This document shows positions 1 through 8,127 of a stretch of DNA of 64,000 nt, in pieces. A model generated the notes under the pieces. That model was not told the origin of the DNA. It saw only the letters and a program-made list of their open reading frames with translations, and did no database searches. Source of the stretch: Pseudothauera hydrothermalis (lineage in GTDB: Bacteria; Pseudomonadota; Gammaproteobacteria; Burkholderiales; Rhodocyclaceae); the NCBI RefSeq assembly GCF_003345255.1, contig NZ_CP029331.1, positions 620,001 through 684,000 of the forward strand, given 5' to 3'. The position numbers were made by a program, and so were the translations under genes. Positions within the stretch are counted from its first letter, which is position 1. Each line of letters starts with the position of its first letter.

Positions 1-2
1 TG

Positions 3-215
3 TCGCGTATAGACGCTCTCCAACAACAAGCCCTCGCTCAAGGATTGTTGGAGCGGCTGACTATTCGTAAACGCAAGGTCGAGGCTGCACTGGCCCGCCT
101 CGACTCTGGCACCTATGGGCTGTGCTGCGCCTGTCACGGCAATTTGGAGCCAGAACGGTTGAACGCCGATCCGGCTGTCGTCTTCTGCCAAGAATGCGCC
201 GCAGCGCGTCAGTGA
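3..215 (+). CDS. TraR/DksA-type C4 zinc-finger protein (5' end outside window)
   Basis: The frame is open from the left edge and ends at a TGA at 213-215, giving 70 residues; no start is visible, so the gene is partial. The product has the DksA/TraR C-terminal layout: a basic helix, the segment LDSGTYGLC, then CCAC and, 17 residues later, CQEC, which together form the four-cysteine zinc site. Members of this family bind in the secondary channel of RNA polymerase and adjust promoter output. The shortened spacer and lack of a visible coiled coil fit a small TraR-like member rather than full DksA, but the missing N-terminus prevents a decision. It lies about 100 bp upstream of crcB on the same strand. 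Confidence 0.75.
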   Translation, partial: SRIDALQQQALAQGLLERLTIRKRKVEAALARLDSGTYGLCCACHGNLEPERLNADPAVVFCQECAAARQ

Positions 216-315
216 AAACGCCAGATTGATGCTCAACGGCAGCGCGGTTTGGCTTCGGTAAGCGGTATCTTGTGTTTGCTGAGGTAACCACAACAAGAAA
301 CCATGAGGACAGGGC

Positions 316-699
316 ATGCTCCATTCCATACTTGCCATCAGCGTCGGTGCCTCGCTCGGTGCCGTATCGCGGTGGCTGCTGGGCCTATCGCTCAACATGC
401 TGTTTCCCGCGATCCCACCGGGCACAGTGGCCGCCAACCTGATCGGGGGCTACCTGATCGGCGTCGCGTTGGCGGTCTTTGCCGCTGCGCCGAACCTGGC
501 GCCCGAGTGGCGTTTGCTGATCATTACCGGCTTTCTCGGCGGGCTGACCACGTTCTCGACCTTTTCCGCCGAAGTCACGACCTTGGTCCAGCAGGGACGA
601 CTTGCTATGGCGGCGACGGCCATCACAGTTCATGTCGGCGGTTCGCTGCTGATGACCCTGATCGGCCTTGGAACGGTCGCGGCTTTCAAACGATTCTGA
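316..699 (+). CDS. crcB: fluoride ion exporter CrcB/Fluc
   Basis: A 127-residue, strongly hydrophobic protein with four predicted membrane segments. It carries the family hallmarks [14 protein letters not shown] and [13 protein letters not shown]; the latter is the conserved phenylalanine/threonine/serine track of the Fluc channel. CrcB dimers export fluoride across the inner membrane. The length is typical and the start is supported by GAGGACAGGGC just upstream. The next gene, DUF190, follows after a 14-base gap, a pairing often seen for crcB. I looked for a fluoride riboswitch in the 100 bp upstream and did not recognise one. Confidence 0.93.
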   Translation: MLHSILAISVGASLGAVSRWLLGLSLNMLFPAIPPGTVAANLIGGYLIGVALAVFAAAPNLAPEWRLLIITGFLGGLTTFSTFSAEVTTLVQQGRLAMAATAITVHVGGSLLMTLIGLGTVAAFKRF

Positions 700-713
700 T
701 TCAGGAGACGGGC

Positions 714-1031
714 ATGCAAGGCTACCAACTGACGTTTTTCACCCAGCAGGATCGGCGGCATGGATGCACGCCGCTTGGCGAGTGGCTGCTCGAAGAAGCC
801 CGGCGGCTGGGGCTGCGCGGGGCGACCCTGACGACGGCCGACGAGGGCTATGGGCACGCGGGCCGCATCCATTCCTCACATTTCTTCGAGCAGGCCGACC
901 AGCCGCTGGAGGTCACCATGGCGGTGACCGCCGATGAAGCGGAGCGCCTGTTCGCGCGCCTGCGGGAGGAGAACGTACGGGTTTTCTACGTCAAGACGCC
1001 CATCGAGTTCGGCATGACTGGCGACGTCTGA
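714..1031 (+). CDS. DUF190 family protein
   Basis: A 105-residue soluble protein whose sequence matches DUF190: an N-terminal GYQLTFFTQQDRRHG strand-turn region, a central GATLTTADEGYGHAGRIHS segment and a C-terminal VRVFYVKTPIEFG strand. The fold is PII-like in solved members, and DUF190 genes commonly accompany crcB, so a regulatory or accessory role in fluoride export is likely but unproven. The start at 714 follows an AGGAGACGGGC ribosome-binding site; the same frame is open further upstream but would overlap crcB in another frame, so the shorter product is preferred. It ends 8 bp before the convergent EamA gene. Confidence 0.85.
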   Translation: MQGYQLTFFTQQDRRHGCTPLGEWLLEEARRLGLRGATLTTADEGYGHAGRIHSSHFFEQADQPLEVTMAVTADEAERLFARLREENVRVFYVKTPIEFGMTGDV

Positions 1032-1039
1032 AGCCGGTT

Positions 1040-1462
1040 CTATCTGCGGGCGATGACCAGCAATCCCGCCACGATCAGCGCGGCGCCGACCACCATGCGC
1101 CAGGTGATGACTTCGCGCAGCAGCAGCCAGGCCAGCAGCATGGCGACGACCACGCTGCCCTTGTCGATCAGCGCCACCGTGGCCACGTCGCCGACCTTGA
1201 GCGCCTTGTAGTAAAAAATCCAGGACAGGGCAGTGGTTACGCCGGACAGCCCCAGCCACAGCAAATTGCGCTGACCGACCAAGGCCAACTCCTGAAACGG
1301 CACTGCCAGCCAGGCAAAGATCAGCACGAACCCACACACGAAGAGCGTGCGGATGGTCAGCCCCAGTTCGCCCGAAATACCTGCCAGGCCCATCTTGGCG
1401 ATCACCGACGTGAAGCCCGCGAAGAACATCGACACGAAGGCGTAGAAGACCCATTTTTCCAT
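1040..1462 (-). CDS. small EamA-type membrane transporter
   Basis: A 140-residue integral membrane protein, about the length of a single EamA domain (half of a full drug/metabolite transporter), with roughly five hydrophobic helices. It begins MEKWVFYAFVSMFFAG and contains the EamA-like LSWIFYYKALKVGDVATVALIDKGSVV motif split over two helices. Short EamA proteins work as dimers; the substrate is unknown. The ATG at 1462 is chosen because upstream sequence belongs to the next gene. It begins 8 bp after the ACR3/SBF-like gene ends, so it is probably the last gene of the mod cluster transcript. Confidence 0.8.
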   Translation of the reverse strand: MEKWVFYAFVSMFFAGFTSVIAKMGLAGISGELGLTIRTLFVCGFVLIFAWLAVPFQELALVGQRNLLWLGLSGVTTALSWIFYYKALKVGDVATVALIDKGSVVVAMLLAWLLLREVITWRMVVGAALIVAGLLVIARR

Positions 1463-1470
1463 GATGATCC

Positions 1471-2427
1471 TTACTTGAAGAGGCTGCGGGGCACCCACCA
1501 CAGGTAGGCCACCATGCCGAAGAGTTCGACCAGCGACTGCACCACGATCACCACCGCCGCCACTTCCCATCCGGCGGGCAGCGACAGGGCAAAGGGCAGC
1601 ACCACGAAGGAATTGCGCGTGCCCAGGCTGAACGCCAGGGTGCGGCCTTGATCGACGGGCAGCTCCAGCCACCAGGCCAGGACCCTGGCGAGCATGGCAG
1701 CGAGCACCAGAAACACCACGAACAGCGGCACGATCACCGGCAGCAAGCCCAGCGCCTGCCGAACGGTGCCCACCTGCGCGGCAGCGATCAGGAACACCAC
1801 CGTGGCCAGCAAGGGCACGGGCCACCAGACGAGGTGCTCCCGTACCCTGGACCGATGGCTGCGGGCTTCGATCCAGCGCTCCGCTGACACCGCAGCAAGG
1901 AGCGGCAGCAGGACGACCAGCAAGGCCGGCCACACCTGTTCAGGACGCACCACCGTCGAGAAATCATCGCCCATCATCCCCCACAGGTACAGCGGCAACA
2001 GGAGCAACTGCAACAGCAGGTTGATGGGCGTCACCGCGATGGCGCGCGGTACGTTGCCGCCCGCGAGCTGGCTGAACGTGATGAACCAGTCCGTGCAGGG
2101 CACCAGCAGAACCAGCAGCACGCCCAGCCGCAGCACCGGTTCGGAGGGCAGATACTGCACCATGCCCCAGACCAGCAACGGCAGGATGACGAAGTTCCCG
2201 GCCAGCACGGCCGTCACGAAACGACGATCCGCGAAGGCCTCGCGCACATGCAGCAGCGGCACCTGCACAAAGGTGGCGAACAGCAGGAGTGCCAGAGTGG
2301 GCCACAGCAGTGTTTCGAACACTGCGTGCGTGCTCGGCCACAGGCTGCCCACAAGCAGACCGGCCAGGATGGCGGTCAGATAAATCCATACCTGCTGCCG
2401 TTTGAGTATCAGGCGATCCACGTCCAC
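1471..2427 (-). CDS. ACR3/bile acid:sodium symporter (SBF)-type carrier
   Basis: A 318-residue membrane protein with about ten hydrophobic segments. The stretch LVLLVPCTDWFITFSQLAGGN corresponds to the conserved cysteine-containing helix of ACR3/SBF carriers (APCT in classical ACR3). Family members export arsenite or take up organic anions with sodium. No ArsR or ArsC lies nearby; the gene follows modC by 22 bp, so transport of another oxyanion is as plausible as arsenite. The frame has no ATG at its start: it begins with GTG at 2427 or GTG at 2421, and the second has the better spacing from GGAAAGG. Confidence 0.75.
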   Translation of the reverse strand: MDVDRLILKRQQVWIYLTAILAGLLVGSLWPSTHAVFETLLWPTLALLLFATFVQVPLLHVREAFADRRFVTAVLAGNFVILPLLVWGMVQYLPSEPVLRLGVLLVLLVPCTDWFITFSQLAGGNVPRAIAVTPINLLLQLLLLPLYLWGMMGDDFSTVVRPEQVWPALLVVLLPLLAAVSAERWIEARSHRSRVREHLVWWPVPLLATVVFLIAAAQVGTVRQALGLLPVIVPLFVVFLVLAAMLARVLAWWLELPVDQGRTLAFSLGTRNSFVVLPFALSLPAGWEVAAVVIVVQSLVELFGMVAYLWWVPRSLFK

Positions 2428-2449
2428 CTTTCCGAATCAAGACCTGCGT

Positions 2450-3517
2450 TCATTCCATCAGCGCCACCGATTTGACCTGCACCCAGATCGGCATGCCAAC
2501 GCCCACGCCCAGCGTGCTCATGGCCCGCTTGGTCAGGCGTGCCAGCAGCACCGCCTCACCCACTCTGACCCGCACCAACGCGAGACCAGGATGGTCATCA
2601 CCGCCCATCGCGTCCACCACGCCGCGCAACACATTCTGAATGCTTCCCTGTCCAGGCTCGATGGCCAGGCTGACATCGCGAGCCAGCACGCGGACTCGAA
2701 CGCGGCGGCCAACCGTCAGACCATGGTCACGCGCCCACAGACTGCCGCCGTCGAAATCGACGCGCGCCAGGTGCCAGTTGCCGTCCACTTCGCCCACCGT
2801 ACCGTCGAGGATTGCCCCGGCATCCTCGCCGAGCCGGATCGGCAAGTCGAGGCGGGCCAGCGTCTCGGCCAGCGGTCCGCTGGCCAGCACCCGGCCGCCC
2901 TCCATCGCCACCAGATGGTCGGCCAGCCTAGCGACTTCATCGGGCGAGTGGCTGACGTAGAGCACCGGAATGTCCAGTTCGTCGTGAAGGCGCTCCAGGT
3001 AGGGCAGGATTTCCTGTTTGCGCTTCAAGTCGAGCGCGGCCAGCGGCTCATCCATCAGCAACAGGCGCGGACTGACCGCCAAGGCACGGGCAATGCCTAC
3101 CCGCTGGCGTTCGCCGCCGGAGAGGCGATCCGGCTTGCGGTCGAGCAGATGCCCGATGCCCAGCAGCTCGATGGCGTGATCGAGGCTCACGCGCTGCGCC
3201 TCGCCGTTGCGCTTCATGCCGTAGCGCAGGTTGCCCATCACCGTCAGATGCGCGAACAGGCTGGCCTCCTGGAACACGTAGCCGATGGGCCGCTGGTGGG
3301 TTGGCACCCAGCGCCCGGTGTCCTGCCACACTTGACCAGCGACGGTGAGCCGCCCTTGCGGTGCGCGTTCCAGACCGGCAATGCACCGCAGCAGCGTGGT
3401 CTTGCCGGAACCGGAATGCCCGAACAGGGCGGTCACACCCCGGCCGGGCAGGCTGAGATCCACGGCGAGGGAGAAGCCCGGCCAGTCGAGTCGGAAACAT
3501 GCATCGATGCCCGCCAT
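2450..3517 (-). CDS. modC: molybdate ABC transporter ATP-binding protein ModC
   Basis: A 355-residue ABC ATPase energising molybdate uptake at the inner membrane. Walker A is GHSGSGKTT at residues 33-41, the ABC signature is LSGGERQRVGIARAL, Walker B is LLLMDEPLAALD, and the H-loop is YVSHSPDEV. The C-terminal third is the TOBE/Mop regulatory domain that distinguishes ModC from most ABC ATPases (around residues 290-355, ending near LARLTKRAMSTLGV). It starts one base after modB ends, so translation is probably coupled. Length and domain order are normal for ModC. Confidence 0.95.
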   Translation of the reverse strand: MAGIDACFRLDWPGFSLAVDLSLPGRGVTALFGHSGSGKTTLLRCIAGLERAPQGRLTVAGQVWQDTGRWVPTHQRPIGYVFQEASLFAHLTVMGNLRYGMKRNGEAQRVSLDHAIELLGIGHLLDRKPDRLSGGERQRVGIARALAVSPRLLLMDEPLAALDLKRKQEILPYLERLHDELDIPVLYVSHSPDEVARLADHLVAMEGGRVLASGPLAETLARLDLPIRLGEDAGAILDGTVGEVDGNWHLARVDFDGGSLWARDHGLTVGRRVRVRVLARDVSLAIEPGQGSIQNVLRGVVDAMGGDDHPGLALVRVRVGEAVLLARLTKRAMSTLGVGVGMPIWVQVKSVALME

Positions 3518-3518
3518 C

Positions 3519-4196
3519 TCAGCCTCCCTTCTTCGGATTGGGCCGCCAGGCGTACAGAGCCAGCAGCACGAGGAAGGAGAAGATCAGCATCACCGCCGCC
3601 AGGCGGTGCGCCTGCATGTATTCCAACGCTTCTACGTGGTCGTAAATCTGCACCGAGGCGACCCTTGTGACGCCCGGCAGGTTGCCGCCGATCATCAGCA
3701 CCACGCCAAACTCGCCGACCGTGTGGGCGAAGGTCAGGATCGAGGCCGTCAGGAAGCCTGGTGCGGCCAGCGGCACCGCCACGGTGAAGAAGGCATCCAC
3801 GGGTGACGCGCGCAGGGTGGCGGCCACCTCCAGCGGCCGGTCGCCCACCGCCTCGAAGGCCGTTTGCAGGGGTTGAACCATGAACGGCAGGGAGTAGAAC
3901 ACCGAGGCGATGACCAGCCCCCAGAAGGTGAAGGGCAGCGGGCCGAGTCCCAGCGCCTGGGTGAGTTGGCCCACCGGGCCGTTCGGCCCCATCGCCAGCA
4001 AGAGGTAAAAGCCCAGTACCGAAGGCGGCAGCACCAGGGGCAAGGCCACTACCGCACCGATGGGGCCTTTCCACCACGCCTTGGTGCGGGCCAGCCACCA
4101 GGCGATGGGCGTGCCGACCAGCAGCAGGATCAGGGTGACGATGCCCGCCAGGCGCACGGTCAGCCAGAGGGCTTGCAGATCGCTATCGCTCAGCAT
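3519..4196 (-). CDS. modB: molybdate ABC transporter permease ModB
   Basis: A 225-residue inner-membrane permease with five to six transmembrane helices and the EAA loop [25 protein letters not shown] that docks on ModC. Typical ModB segments include [16 protein letters not shown] and the late [17 protein letters not shown]. It is the channel subunit of ModABC. It sits between the TauE/SafE gene (12-bp gap) and modC (1-bp gap) in one transcription unit. Confidence 0.95.
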   Translation of the reverse strand: MLSDSDLQALWLTVRLAGIVTLILLLVGTPIAWWLARTKAWWKGPIGAVVALPLVLPPSVLGFYLLLAMGPNGPVGQLTQALGLGPLPFTFWGLVIASVFYSLPFMVQPLQTAFEAVGDRPLEVAATLRASPVDAFFTVAVPLAAPGFLTASILTFAHTVGEFGVVLMIGGNLPGVTRVASVQIYDHVEALEYMQAHRLAAVMLIFSFLVLLALYAWRPNPKKGG

Positions 4197-4208
4197 GTTC
4201 CCTCCCGC

Positions 4209-5012
4209 TCAATGCGCGTGCTGAAAGGTCTTGATGGCCGAGACCAGCAGGACGATGCCGAGCAGCCCCATCAGCGCGCCGGTCGGCACCAGGCCGAGCA
4301 GCAGGCCGCCAATGGCCGCGCCAAGGATAGAGCCGCCCGTCATCCAGCCCATCAGCGGCCTTTCCTCGCGCAGCACCTGGAAGGCGTAGGCGCGGGTGTA
4401 GCGGGCGAAGCCGACAATCATGGTCGGCAGGCTGACCATCAGCGACAGACTGCCCGCGAGCTTGATGTCCAGACCGTAGAGCAGCACGATGGCCGGAATC
4501 AGCAGCTCGCCACCGGCCACGCCCAGCAGGGCGGCGACCATGCCGATGCCCAGGCCAGCGATCAGTCCGGCCACAAAGCGCAGCGGTCCGGCCTCGAACA
4601 GCGGCGTGCTGCCCTCATGCACACCGGCCCAGGCTTCCGAGAGCATGACCAGGGACAAGGCGACCAGCAGAACCAGGATGATGCGGTTGAGCCACTGGCG
4701 CGACAGGGTGATGGCATGGCCTGCTGCCCACCAGGCCCCGACGAGACTGCCCGCGAGCAGGTTCAGCACCACGTCGAGGTGATCGGCCAGCGTGTCCGGC
4801 GCAATCGTGCCGCCCCGGAACAGCAGCGCGGCGGCGACCACGACCAGGCTCATCGCCTTGTTGAGGATGACGGCCTCCAAGGTGCCGAGACGGAACACGC
4901 CGACCAGCACCGGCAGGCGGAATTCGGCCCCGCCGAGGCCGATCAAGCCGCCCAGGGTGCCGATCAGCGAACCAGCGACGAAGCCTTGGCCGTTGCGGAC
5001 GGATGCGCTCAT
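4209..5012 (-). CDS. TauE/SafE-family anion permease inside the mod operon
   Basis: A 267-residue membrane protein with about eight hydrophobic helices. It carries the glycine-rich twin motifs of TauE/SafE exporters: GTLGGLIGLGGAEFRLPVL near the N-terminus and LLGVAGGELLIPAIVLLYG in the second half. Relatives export sulfite, sulfoacetate or other small anions. It lies between modA (9-bp gap) and modB (12-bp gap), so it is co-transcribed with molybdate uptake genes. Sulfate/sulfite chemically resemble molybdate, so a role in oxyanion balance is plausible; the substrate is inferred only. Confidence 0.88.
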   Translation of the reverse strand: MSASVRNGQGFVAGSLIGTLGGLIGLGGAEFRLPVLVGVFRLGTLEAVILNKAMSLVVVAAALLFRGGTIAPDTLADHLDVVLNLLAGSLVGAWWAAGHAITLSRQWLNRIILVLLVALSLVMLSEAWAGVHEGSTPLFEAGPLRFVAGLIAGLGIGMVAALLGVAGGELLIPAIVLLYGLDIKLAGSLSLMVSLPTMIVGFARYTRAYAFQVLREERPLMGWMTGGSILGAAIGGLLLGLVPTGALMGLLGIVLLVSAIKTFQHAH

Positions 5013-5021
5013 GGCCGTGCC

Positions 5022-5792
5022 CTACCTGCCGGCGGCTTCGCCCGGCAGGACGAAGCCGTACTTGGTCATCACCGCCCGCGCAGGCTGGCTGCTCATGTAG
5101 TCGGCGAAGCGGCGGGCCAGGGCGTTGCCCTCGGCCCGCTTGGTGATGACGAAGCCTTGTTCCAGCGGCTCGTGCAGCTTGTCGGGGATCAGCCAGTAGC
5201 CGCCGCGCCTGGCCAGCTCAGGATTGACGGCCAAGGCCAGGGCAATGATGCCGACTTGGGCATTGCCGGTCTGCACGAACTGGGCCGTGTGGGCGATGTT
5301 CTCGCCATAGACCAGCTTCGGCTCGACCTTTTCCCACAGGCCGGAGGCACGCAAGGCTTCCTCAGCGCGCTTGCCGTAAGGCGCGTGCTTGGGGTTGGCG
5401 ATGGCGATGCGGGCGATCTTGGGATCGGTCAGGCTCGCCAGCGTCATCTTGCTGGCATCCATACCCGCGCTCCACAGCACGATGCGGCCGAAGGCATAGG
5501 GCTTGACCTCGGAGGCCGCGAAGCCCGCTTTCACCAGCTCGCGCGGGAAGGCGATGTCGGCCGAGAAATACAGGTCATAGGGCGCACCCTGCTGAATCTG
5601 CGTGTGGAACTTGCCCGAGGAGCCATAGATGACTTCCACCTCGTCGGTAGGGTGGGCCTTCTTGAAGGTGGCGACGATTTCATCCATCGCGAACTTCAGA
5701 TCAGCCGCCGCTGCGACGGTGACTTTCTCGGCGTAGGCGGTGGTTGCAAACAGCAGCGAGCAGGCGAGCAGCAAGGAGCGCAGGAGTTTCAT
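5022..5792 (-). CDS. modA: periplasmic molybdate-binding protein ModA
   Basis: A 256-residue solute-binding protein exported to the periplasm by an N-terminal signal (MKLLRSLLLACSLLFATTAYA, cleavage after AYA). The mature protein opens EKVTVAAAADLKFAM and contains YGSSGKFHTQIQQGAPYDLYFSAD, the Ser-Ser-Gly ligand loop and downstream segment usual for ModA. The late YGENIAHTAQFVQTGNAQVGIIAL motif is also typical. The start at 5792 is chosen because an AAGGA site lies 8 bases upstream and it gives a clean signal peptide; the frame stays open 17 codons further without these features. First structural gene of the mod operon. Confidence 0.94.
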   Translation of the reverse strand: MKLLRSLLLACSLLFATTAYAEKVTVAAAADLKFAMDEIVATFKKAHPTDEVEVIYGSSGKFHTQIQQGAPYDLYFSADIAFPRELVKAGFAASEVKPYAFGRIVLWSAGMDASKMTLASLTDPKIARIAIANPKHAPYGKRAEEALRASGLWEKVEPKLVYGENIAHTAQFVQTGNAQVGIIALALAVNPELARRGGYWLIPDKLHEPLEQGFVITKRAEGNALARRFADYMSSQPARAVMTKYGFVLPGEAAGR

Positions 5793-5861
5793 GGGCAGGT
5801 TCCTTCTCATCGAGTCATGGCACAAGAACCCACTGAACGGCATTTGTCGGGTTCGCTACAT

Positions 5862-5885
5862 CGTTAGGTCAAAAACGATATAACG
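5862..5885 (-). promoter_or_regulatory. ModE-type operator upstream of modA
   Basis: A 24-bp interrupted palindrome begins CGTTA and ends TATAACG, with the same overall length and half-site positions as the classical ModE site of the E. coli mod promoter (CGTTATAT... ...ACATAACG). It is 70 bp upstream of the modA start and downstream of modE, where molybdate-bound ModE would repress the operon. Seen directly: arms and spacing. Inferred: binding. Confidence 0.6.
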
Positions 5886-5936
5886 ATAAGCATACAGCAG
5901 CATCCATGCCAAGCCATAACCGAAATCAAGAATGGA

Positions 5937-6308
5937 TCAGTTCGCCAGATCGTGCAGGGCTTGCAGTTCCTTGCCTGCGCTGGCGTTGAGACTGGCTTCC
6001 AGGGCGTCATAACGCTCGATGAGTTGCTGTCCGAGCGTTGTCAGGGACGCGCCGCCACCGCCTTTGCCCCCTGTCGCCGTTTCAACAACGGGGCGGCCAA
6101 ACCCTTCGTTCAGGGAGTCGATCAGCAGCCAGGCGCGCTTGTAGGGCAAGCCGAGAGAACGGGCCGCCGCCGCAATCGAGCGGGTCTGGCCGACTGCCCG
6201 CAGCAGGTCGATCTTGCCGGGACCGATGGCGATCCCGTCGCCGATGTAGACGCGCGGCCGCACCAGGACGGCGCACGGTTGGTTCATCTTTTTTGTCATT
6301 TTGTTCAA
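5937..6308 (-). CDS. modE: ModE-type winged-helix regulator without molbindin domains
   Basis: A 123-residue protein matching the DNA-binding domain of ModE/LysR-type wHTH: GPGKIDLLRAVGQTRSIAAAARSLGLPYKRAW is the helix-turn-helix, followed by GFGRPVVETATGGKGGGGASLT, the ModE wing. Full ModE adds two C-terminal Mop domains that sense molybdate; these are absent, so the protein would need another sensor (for example a separate molbindin) or act differently. It lies upstream of modA on the same strand with a ModE-like site in the 144-bp gap. The exact start is uncertain: ATG codons occur at residues 1, 4 and 8 and none has a strong ribosome-binding site. Confidence 0.85.
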   Translation of the reverse strand: MNKMTKKMNQPCAVLVRPRVYIGDGIAIGPGKIDLLRAVGQTRSIAAAARSLGLPYKRAWLLIDSLNEGFGRPVVETATGGKGGGGASLTTLGQQLIERYDALEASLNASAGKELQALHDLAN

Positions 6309-6336
6309 ACGGTGTGAAAAAACAACATCTCACCGT
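6309..6336. promoter_or_regulatory. inverted repeat abutting the modE start
   Basis: ACGGTGTGA (6309-6317) and TCTCACCGT (6328-6336) form a 9-bp inverted repeat with one mismatch and a 10-base spacer, directly against the first codon of modE. It could be an operator or an mRNA hairpin masking translation initiation. The rest of the 115-bp gap to the next gene is AT-rich and shows nothing else recognisable. Confidence 0.35.
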
Positions 6337-6423
6337 GCAAGCATTTTAGCTAGCACAAATAGCAGCATTTGAATGTTGAGTCGCCACGTTGCACGATTAA
6401 TGGCACAAATCTTCCTGCCTAGC

Positions 6424-7998
6424 TCAATCCCAACCATCTCCAGTAAATCCTACGCCTCGACGATTGAACGCAATTAGTGGCCTGATGTCTCGCACTTGGA
6501 CAACCCTCCTGCCATCACGAACCGCCGCGCCCAAGGCCCGCTGCAGAACCAGACGCACACTGCGCGGCGGCAAGGCTTGCAGACGGAATAGGACGTCATC
6601 ATCCAGTCGCTCGGCAAAGGCACTGCCCCAGCTCGCCTCGTCCCGGAGGCGGTTGTAAATCGACTGCGCAATGCTTCTGACCTGCTCCGGCCTGGGCGGT
6701 TGAATGTGCAACACCGTCAACCGTGAGCGTAGCGGCCCCGGAATCGCCTCCAGCTCATTCGCGGTCGCCATCCAATTGACATGACTGGCGTCGATGGCAA
6801 AGTCGCGGATCGACAGGTCGATGAAACCCCGCGCACTGCGCGGTTCCAGCAAGGTATAGAGTGCTGCCAGCGGATCGTATTGCGGTCTGCCGTTACTGGC
6901 CTTGTCCAGTTCATCGAGTACCACCACCGGGTTGGCCAGTGGCTGGTAGGCCAACAGCTCAAAGAGCTGGCCTGGCTCGGAATTGCTCCAAAATGATTCG
7001 GAACCGGCGAGCGGCGAACTTGATTGCGTACTCGCTATGTCGAAGACCCGGAACGGTAGCACGAGCTGATCGGCAAGCCAGCGTGCCGCCTCGGTTTTGC
7101 CGATGCCCGCCGGGCCGACCAGCAACACGGCAGGCCAGGACACCCGGCCATCGCCCAGACTGGACAAGGCGAAGTGATCACGCATCAGCTCGGCCAGTTC
7201 ATGGAAGTTTGGAAAGGCCTGCGCGAACTCATCCAGAAGGGCTTTCCAGTCCGGGGGCAGCAGGCCCAGTTGGCGGCTACCATGGCCCGCTCGCTTGATC
7301 CGCTCCGCCATCGCCTGTGCGCGCTTGAACTTGTCGTCGCCTTTCGGTCGGTGGCGATCCACGAACGTCTCCAGCCCGGCTTCATCGAGAAAGACGATGC
7401 TCGGCAAGGGCATTGATTTAGCGGTTTCTGTCGGCTGCTCCTGAACCTGCTCCGGTTTGGCTTCACTCGGGACGGGCTCATCCTGAACCGCCATGGTGGC
7501 GCGTACATCTTCAGTCGTCACCCTACCCAGATCGTGCACCACCTGCTGTACCCCCTGTTCGACGATGAGCTGGCGGCTGCGGCGCACTTCTTCGGCAAAC
7601 AATCCTTGGATGCCGTCGTGTTGCGGACAGCGTTGCGGACGGATGCCGTCCCCGACAACCTGTACACCGCAAACGGGGCATTTTTGCAGCGAAAGGTGCT
7701 TGGTCTGGGCAATCAGATCGAACACTGCTGCTGCACGTTCGCTGTGGCGTCGCGGCGGCTGGTAATGAATGACCAGGCGATCCCGGTTGCAACTCACCGA
7801 CAGTGAGCCCTTGCATGCGAGCACTGTGGGCGGCAGCAGGCATTCCACCTGGGCAAACAGATGTGCCACCACGGTCAGATGCCCTGGCGCAGGTTCGACG
7901 ATCTGCCGGACAAGCCAGGGATGCTGCTCCTTGAGCGCAGCAATGGCTGCTTCGTATTCCCGCAGGCGCAACGGACGGGCTTGCTTTGGCTTACGCAT
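6424..7998 (-). CDS. Lon-type AAA+ ATPase lacking a protease domain, with zinc knuckle
   Basis: A 524-residue protein. Residues 107-127 hold CPVCG and CPQH, a CxxC/CxxH zinc knuckle. From about residue 290 runs an AAA+ module closest in motif wording to Lon: Walker A GPAGIGKT (295-302), Walker B VVVLDELDK, sensor 1 NWMATANELEAIPGPLRSR and a terminal helical lid. The Lon serine-lysine protease domain and the Lon N-domain are absent. Thus it is an ATP-driven remodeller or motor of unknown target, not a protease by itself. The ATG at 7998 has GGGAGGCC upstream. It is transcribed divergently from an XRE-like regulator across a 129-bp gap with paired operators, which suggests joint control. I do not recognise a named family. 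Confidence 0.75.
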   Translation of the reverse strand: MRKPKQARPLRLREYEAAIAALKEQHPWLVRQIVEPAPGHLTVVAHLFAQVECLLPPTVLACKGSLSVSCNRDRLVIHYQPPRRHSERAAAVFDLIAQTKHLSLQKCPVCGVQVVGDGIRPQRCPQHDGIQGLFAEEVRRSRQLIVEQGVQQVVHDLGRVTTEDVRATMAVQDEPVPSEAKPEQVQEQPTETAKSMPLPSIVFLDEAGLETFVDRHRPKGDDKFKRAQAMAERIKRAGHGSRQLGLLPPDWKALLDEFAQAFPNFHELAELMRDHFALSSLGDGRVSWPAVLLVGPAGIGKTEAARWLADQLVLPFRVFDIASTQSSSPLAGSESFWSNSEPGQLFELLAYQPLANPVVVLDELDKASNGRPQYDPLAALYTLLEPRSARGFIDLSIRDFAIDASHVNWMATANELEAIPGPLRSRLTVLHIQPPRPEQVRSIAQSIYNRLRDEASWGSAFAERLDDDVLFRLQALPPRSVRLVLQRALGAAVRDGRRVVQVRDIRPLIAFNRRGVGFTGDGWD

Positions 7999-8019
7999 GA
8001 TGGCCTCCCAAATAGCCGA

Positions 8020-8036
8020 ACTATAAATTACTATAA
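8020..8036 (+). promoter_or_regulatory. operator-like repeat, copy 1 (divergent promoter region)
   Basis: ACTATAAATTACTATAA; itself two ACTATAA heptamers 10 bp (one helical turn) apart. Copy 2 in inverse orientation lies at 8093-8109. Placement between the divergent ATPase and regulator genes fits an autoregulatory operator; binding is inferred. Confidence 0.5.
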
Positions 8037-8092
8037 CAGCAGTTTGCGCGAATCGCCAAACTCCGCACTCTCGTCTTGTCAGCCAATAAGTT

Positions 8093-8109
8093 TTATAGTG
8101 ATTTACAGT
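8093..8109 (-). promoter_or_regulatory. operator-like repeat, copy 2 (inverse orientation)
   Basis: On the minus strand it reads ACTGTAAATCACTATAA, matching copy 1 at 15 of 17 positions, again with two heptamers one helical turn apart. It lies 19-35 bp upstream of the regulator start at 8128, where a repressor would cover the promoter or ribosome-binding region. Confidence 0.5.
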
Positions 8110-8127
8110 GAATTCACAGAGCCCGAC

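Noticed and set aside
216-315. Fluoride riboswitch before crcB
   Set aside because: The conserved stems and GGTGATGG-type core of the crcB motif were not found in this gap.
303-713. N-terminal extension of the DUF190 frame across crcB
   Set aside because: Arginine-rich out-of-frame reading of crcB; DUF190 proteins start at the ATG at 714.
3864-5867. Long open frame (about 667 codons) on the plus strand through the mod region
   Set aside because: Glutamine/arginine/histidine-rich translation without domains, exactly antisense to modB, TauE/SafE and modA; a by-product of high GC.
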